Source of the DNA: Prostheceraeus crozeri
Lineage: Eukaryota; Platyhelminthes; Polycladida; Euryleptidae
NCBI GenBank assembly: GCA_907163375.1
Contig: CAJQUW010005701.1
Location: 248,001 to 312,000 of the forward strand
Reading direction: 5' to 3'
Length of the DNA: 64,000 bases
Of the stretch, positions 59,199 through 64,000 are shown one piece after another. The translations under genes and the position numbers were made by a program. Below the pieces are notes generated by a model. The model worked only from the letters and a program-made list of their open reading frames with translations, was not told the DNA's origin and did no database searches. Positions within the stretch are counted from its first letter, which is position 1, and each line of letters starts with the position of its first letter.

Positions 59199-59227
59199 CT
59201 GACGATGGCCGCGTGCAGTGGTCGAAA
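59199..59227 (+). ncRNA. Hammerhead-ribozyme-like core (tentative)
   Basis: In the right arm of the Penelope element, CTGACGA (59199-59205) is followed by a possible short stem (GGCC ... GGTC) and GAAA (59224-59227), the order of a hammerhead core; the mirrored copy is at 55980-56008. Hammerhead motifs are known in the pseudo-LTRs of Penelope-like elements. The stem is offset by one base and a fitting stem III with a UH cleavage site was not found, so activity is doubtful. Confidence 0.3.
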
Positions 59228-59522
59228 GATCTCACAAATATAGTGCAGAAAACGAAGATCGGTTTTACGGATTCCTTCATACTGAATATAAATGATGAAT
59301 ATTCCGTTGTTTCAAACTAGTATTATCAGGCTTCACCAAATGGTTCATCGGACAGAATTGGGGGAGGCAAATCGACCGCTTTGCAAATGTGGTAGGGCCA
59401 TGACCCTGCAACCCCCCCCCCCCGGTTCCGCCGCCTATGTTGAGTGCCTATCCATTGTTTAGGAACACGCATTCTTCTTTGATATATATATATTTAATAA
59501 CTTTAATATATTTAATAATTTT

Positions 59523-60225
59523 ATGTTTTTTATATTCAATAATAAACTTATACGATTCCATGAATTAGAGGAACGATTAATCAACCTAAACTATCCTATG
59601 GAACTAATAAGAAATTCGATTAAACGAGCAAAAGAAAATACGTGTACAATGAGTAAAAGTTCCAAGACTAATAATGATGATGAAATAATTCCTTTCGTTC
59701 ATACATACAACCCCAATAATCCAAACTTATTTCATAACATAATTCATCCAGTGGCTAATACTTTAAAATCTTTTGAAAGTTTTGCCAATTGCCAATTCAA
59801 ATCTTGCATGAGACAACCAAAGTCTTTGCTATCCATACTACGCAAAAATAAGCGAATTCAAATAAAAGGAGTAACAAAATGTAATCAAAATCGTTGCAAA
59901 TTTGCAAATATTGCGATTAGGTCTAACTTGCAGTTCTCCTAACCTCATATATAAATTAAATTGTTTAGGTTGTAATGATTATTATATCAGCCAGTCAGGT
60001 GATACTCTTCGCCATAGAGTTACTGTTCATCGACAACAGATTCAGGAAGCTAAATACTCTTACCTACCTGTCAGCAAGCATATAGGAGACTGTGCAGCTA
60101 ACATGGAAATCAAATTTTCTATCACACCATTCTATAAAATGCCTTTGGGGTCCACAAGAATAGATCGTGAACATAAAGAGGTCATGTTCATTAAGATCTA
60201 TGAACCATACCTCAATGCCACATGA
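59523..60225 (+). pseudogene. Second Penelope-like fragment (C-terminal part)
   Basis: 59523-59942 encodes the end of a Penelope reverse transcriptase (RLINLNYPMELIRNSIKRAK, FVHTYNPNNPN, RQPKSLLSILRKNKRI, CNQNRCK), and 59902-60225 the GIY-YIG nuclease (LIYKLNCLGCNDYYI, RHRVTVHRQQI, IKIYEPYLNAT). The two parts overlap in different frames. Its protein differs clearly from the element at 55.9-59.3 kb, so it is another family. The first part of the protein is absent. Confidence 0.8.
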
Positions 60226-60737
60226 AAGACTATGATTTCTCCAAAAAACAAGATATTTCATTTATGAAATCAAATTTCTGTTGTATAATTTTTGTAAGAA
60301 TAAATTTGAATCACTTGCCGCCTTGAGAAGCCAGACTACTGGCAGAAACATGTTGGCGTGAGATCGGTAGTTTTTCATTTTTGATATTCACTTACACTTG
60401 CTTTGATTTTTTTATTTATATATATATATATATATCGGTCATTTCACGACGATTCACCCAATGGCCTGTGGCACTTAGTTTCCGATTTTGCTCATTATCG
60501 GATAAATGTTTGCTATGCATTAGAAAACACCAAATTTCAAATATTAGCTTCCAACTTTGAATATCTAGTGCTATTTTTCGAAATTTCATTTTTTCCAAAA
60601 TTTAGAAATTCCCAAAATATGAATTTTCACGCAGCTGCAACTTTTTTCGGTTTATTCGTTGCTCAACCAAACTTTGCATTCAGCATCAGCTCGGTATAAA
60701 GGAATTCTTGTATGAATTTCAATGGATACCCAAGTAT

Positions 60738-61165
60738 TGCTACCCGCAATAATTATGAAAATTGTGTTGCTGTATTTTGCAATTTATCTTATTATCTATA
60801 AAAAGTGTAATATCATGTATGTGGGCCAGACATCCAGAATGGTGTGTGAACGCATTTCCGAGCATATCCGAAGTAAACGTTCTTTCTATATTACTTCTGT
60901 ATCTAAACATTTAAATGAGATTTGCAGCATTAGTGATTTTTCTTTTGTGGCCCTTGAACATTGTCCTTCTGAAATTAAAAGGCTAAAAAAAAGAACTTGT
61001 GGATAAAGCGCCTGAGCTCTTTGTATCCGAATGGCTTAAATCATGAACTAAATGAGCTGGATAATGCTCATCTTGTATTGCCATACAGTTCTTGTAGCCA
61101 GCGTGTTTTTCGTTATTGTCAGAAAGCATTTTATGACATAGGAACATGTCCTTCGTACACCACTT
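60738..61165 (+). pseudogene. Third Penelope-like fragment (GIY-YIG end)
   Basis: Reads YLIIYKKCNIMYVGQTSRM, then CERISEHIRSKRS and, in another frame, LWIKRLSSLYPNGLNHELN: a GIY-YIG nuclease with its C-terminal extension. It differs from both neighbours. A 21 bp AT run (60416-60436) and a non-coding stretch (60226-60737) separate it from the second fragment. Confidence 0.7.
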
Positions 61166-61779
61166 AGAGAAATGTGCAAAGCCTGTTGTTCAAGAAGTGA
61201 ACATCTCTCTTTGACTTTCGATTCAATTCAACTTCCAGTTCAGTTTGTGTCCTGTGTCACTGCATTGCATGTGGAATCGATAAAGATATATGATCGAAAC
61301 CAGTTTTCCACAAACAAGAAAAGACTTTTTGTTTTCTCACAAGGTTGGATCGTAGCTGGTGCGGCGTGAGAGCTTGGGAATACTCTTCTGAGTATTTTCA
61401 ATATACATATATTTGTATCTCTGAGGACCCGCTCCGGTTATGACTCGAACCTTTGTGGGAAGATCTTATCAAAGAAACTAACAATCATGGCAATCAGTCA
61501 GGTGATCAGAATCGACAGCGTCCATCTCGCTGGACTCATCACAATCGGTCGTCAGATCGGAATTCGTCTGATCGTCGAGTGCGATTCAATACTGGGAATT
61601 TGCCAACAAATCGACACCGAAGTCATCATCGTTCATAGAGGATGTGTAGTGAGGCTTTATCCACTGATCGCAATGGTCACCTCCCTGTGTTATCATATCT
61701 TGTCTCTGTGTGTGCTCGTGCATCGAAACTTCATTGTCAATATTATGAAATTCGTAAAGGTTGGCAGCAAATCACTATC
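61166..61779. other. No gene recognised
   Basis: Open frames near 61450-61830 are in two frames at once and rich in Arg/Ser/His or Ile/Val; no family motif is visible. Confidence 0.35.
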
Positions 61780-61781
61780 TA

Positions 61782-62473
61782 GGCAAGTTTTATTGCATAA
61801 AGTATCTCAATCGATCTTATTAACTTTCAAATAGTGATGTTCCACTTGTTTATATAACTTCTTTTCGTCATTTATTAAATGATGCAAAATACATTTCGAT
61901 AACCATTTTATAATGAAACGGTACTTCGGATTGTGACAACGTCCATCCTCAGGGCTACAAAAATCTACATGAACTAGAATTTATAAACGTCCTTAGATAG
62001 TAGATATTTAAATTGAAGCTATAGAAAGTATAACATAAAATCAATGAAGGAATATCTGAATATGGAAATGGGAAATAGAAATGGATTGCTTGCTTTCAAT
62101 GAAAAACATAGACATAAATATATGAAAATGTATGCACAAAGTGGTTACATGAACATTAGTCGATGGGTCAAGCTTTGATTTTGTTTAATCAGGATCGGCT
62201 GATGTTCTGAAGAAAAACATGCTGTACTTTCTATAGCTTCAATTAAAATATTTACTATCTAAGGACGTTTATAGATTTTAGTGCGTGTAGATTTTTGCAA
62301 CTCAAAGGAAGGACGTTGTCACAGTCCGAAGTACCGTTTCATTATAAAATGGTTATCGAAATGCATTTTGCGTCATTTAATAACTGACGAAAAGAAGTTA
62401 TACAGACAAATGGAACATTAATGTTTAGAAGTTAGTAAGATCAATTGCGATACTTTATGCAATAAAACTTGCC
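61782..62473. mobile_element. Foldback MITE with 250 bp arms (692 bp)
   Basis: Two arms of about 250 bp (61782-62035 and 62219-62473), starting GGCAAGTTTTATTGCATAAA, are inverted around a 185 bp centre and flanked by TA on both sides (61780-61781; 62474-62475). The arms differ at scattered positions. TA duplication suggests a Tc1/mariner-superfamily helper. No coding frame. Confidence 0.85.
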
Positions 62474-62475
62474 TA

Positions 62476-63849
62476 ATGAAGAAACTTACTTCATTCACTT
62501 GTTAAGAAGCACCTGAAGAATATGCAGAAAGCGCTCGTGCTCTACACTTCACTTTTTACGGTCTACATTTTTTGCTATATAATTCCATATACTGAGCAGT
62601 ATTTTGAATTGTCGATTATATATGTAAATACGTATTTGAGTGTATATAGGAAGCAAGTCATTATCTTTACAAATGTTTCTGAATTGTTCATCGTTTTGTA
62701 ACTTAAAACATCTTTGCAAGATTCGCTGAGTTTTCCGATATTGTTCTTTTGTTTCTCAGTTTAATGATTCAAATGCAATTACTGATATCCATTTTATTTT
62801 ATAAAAAATACACGACGCTTTGGACCATGAAACACGGTCCATTCCCAAGTGATAAAAATGGTGAATGCACAATGCGTTTAAAATTCAAAATAACTACATA
62901 TGAAAGCAGTGGCAAAAAAATAATGTTGATATCTAAATCAACTATCGTCTGATACCACAGCATAGAAAGTGAAGCTAAACAACCTTCAATTGTCTAGTCA
63001 ATCCCATGTCCCTCTTGTTCAATATTGTTGCCTTCTCCTTGATTAAGATAGCCTCAGCAATTTGAAGTTGAGTTCTGTCGCAAAATTTGACCAGTATTGT
63101 TGTTGAATTTATAATGTCTTTTACCTTTGTTTTATGGGTTTCCAAGAAATGTTATTTTATCGAGCCGTTGTTTTCATGTTGCTTCGTTTGAGCCTTCAAC
63201 TCATTTGTTGCATGACCAATATATTGGACATTTTTACAATAGTCGGCAGGACAAGTGTTTTGGTACACGAGCATTTATTATAAAAGATGGAGGCCCTACC
63301 TTAAAGATTTTGAAGTTTTCTGACTATCGCACGACATAGAACGCGAAACAGTATCTACTTCGGCTTTCTTTTTGCAGAATTTTCACTGCTAGCACAGCTA
63401 TGAGCCAAGAGCGAAACTAGGAGTTACTCAATGAAATCTGAGTGAATTAGATTATTTTAAATAAGCAAAAGCAAAATAACAGATCTTCTAATCTGATTAA
63501 AATTAATTTTGTGACTATCAGAGTAAAATCAACCTAGTTAATGTAATGGTTGAACGACCTGGCAAAGGTGCACTCTACATGATAGAATGTTTATGGTTCT
63601 CATACTTGATGCTTATCGAATTATTATTCACTATTGGAAGCTACTGTACATTATGACAGTGTCACACATTTCATACGGAATCTTTTCTCGAAAACTTTTC
63701 AAAAACTCGAATCATTTTCAGTTTCTAGACAAAATTTAGAAAAGTGAAAGATAGCAAATGTGAAAATTGTTACAACATGTTGAGGCAATTGCGGAAGCTG
63801 TATTTATGCCTGTATCACATTCCAGAGAGAATCCTCAGCATAATACATA
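62476..63849. other. Intergenic, upstream of the CAPSL-like gene
   Basis: AT-rich, no coding region recognised. The last few hundred bases presumably hold the promoter of the CAPSL-like gene; no TATA box or other site can be assigned with confidence. Confidence 0.4.
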
Positions 63850-63986
63850 ATGGCGGCTACGAACAGAACTTGTAAGCAAATGATGCAGGAAATGGAAAAA
63901 AAAGCAGAAACAACTAATGACCCAGTTGAAAAACTTCGATGTAAATGTCTTGCCCGAGGAGCCTCTGGAATCAAAGGATTAGCAAG
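63850..63986 (+). CDS. CAPSL: Calcyphosine-like (CAPSL) EF-hand protein, first coding exon
   Basis: ATG at 63850 opens 45 codons plus two bases and ends at the donor GCAAG|GTAATA (63986/63987). The peptide has TTNDPVEKLRCKCLARG at residues 21-37 and ASGIKGLA at 38-45, matching the conserved N-terminus of calcyphosine/CAPSL (TDPIE-LR-QCLARGSAGIKGLGR), which directly precedes the first EF-hand. Calcyphosines are calcium-binding proteins with EF-hands, linked to ciliated cells. The EF-hands must be in later exons outside the window. The first 20 residues (MAATNRTCKQMMQEMEKKAE) are a Lys/Met-rich helix as in relatives. Assignment is strong despite the short length. Confidence 0.88.
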
Positions 63987-64000
63987 GTAATATATACACA

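Larger units (their letters stand above)
55933..59318 (+). mobile_element. Penelope-like retroelement with 1.2 kb inverted arms
   Basis: A partial copy on the minus strand (about 55933-57136) is joined head-to-head to a longer copy on the plus strand that ends with the same 1.2 kb (58072-59275). The arms are nearly identical. The duplication AGTATTATCAGG (55921-55932 and 59319-59330) flanks the whole, with a roughly 43 bp tail after the right arm. Such 5' inverted partial copies are known for Penelope elements. It looks recent and close to whole in its 3' part, with about one break, but lacks the start of the usual protein. Confidence 0.9.

Noticed and set aside
60403-60699. 98-codon plus-strand open frame
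   Set aside because: Hydrophobic low-complexity translation of AT-rich DNA beginning in an AT microsatellite; no motif and no splice context.
63127-63339. 70-codon open frame upstream of the CAPSL-like exon
   Set aside because: No recognised domain, and no splice signals or conservation argument could be made from the sequence alone.

Overview
The window looks like AT-rich, repeat-laden DNA from an animal, most likely an aquatic invertebrate. The basis is three host genes with metazoan relatives and spliceosomal splice sites, AATAAA poly(A) signals, and a transposon mix (hAT, Kolobok, P, pogo/Tigger, mariner, Tc1, Penelope, LINE) typical of such genomes. The species cannot be named from the sequence.

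Host genes are few. The last exon of a USP14-like deubiquitinase (5089-5267, +) has no partner exons recognised in the window. A complete single-coding-exon ZDHHC24-like palmitoyltransferase lies at 31434-32267 (+). The first coding exon of a calcyphosine-like (CAPSL) EF-hand gene lies at 63850-63986 (+) and runs off the right edge. One short Cys-rich exon candidate is at 49184-49261.

Most of the rest is transposons, many nested, with insertion order readable from target-site duplications (TSDs). In 8.5-12.9 kb a degenerate mariner is split by a 3.4 kb hAT. In 13.6-26.4 kb a Kolobok element (TTAA TSD, ~164 bp inverted repeats) carries a 6.7 kb hAT and a 1.8 kb Tc1-type element. At 27.1-28.5 kb is a mariner with perfect inverted repeats. 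At 34.6-38.4 kb is a P-type element with a THAP transposase. In 40.0-48.35 kb a pogo/Tigger element contains a short hAT-like insert and an old Ty3/gypsy fossil, which itself contains a hAT-like MITE; a sister copy of that MITE sits at 1287-1805. At 51.0-52.7 kb is a LINE with an R2-like endonuclease end. At 55.9-61.2 kb are three Penelope-like pieces, one flanked by 1.2 kb inverted arms. A foldback MITE is at 61.8-62.5 kb.

The most interesting find is inside the Kolobok. On the strand opposite the THAP-transposase there is a two-exon gene (20575-20606 and 21934-22426) whose product matches the zinc-binding C-terminal 'ballast' domain of the P2X7 receptor. The ballast gene and the transposase each start just inside one inverted repeat and converge; each inverted repeat carries the CRE palindrome TGACGTCA. 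So this Kolobok looks like a two-gene transposon with a P2X7-ballast accessory protein. Both genes are now broken. A 76 bp perfect palindrome with no loop at 39275-39350 is the other striking feature.
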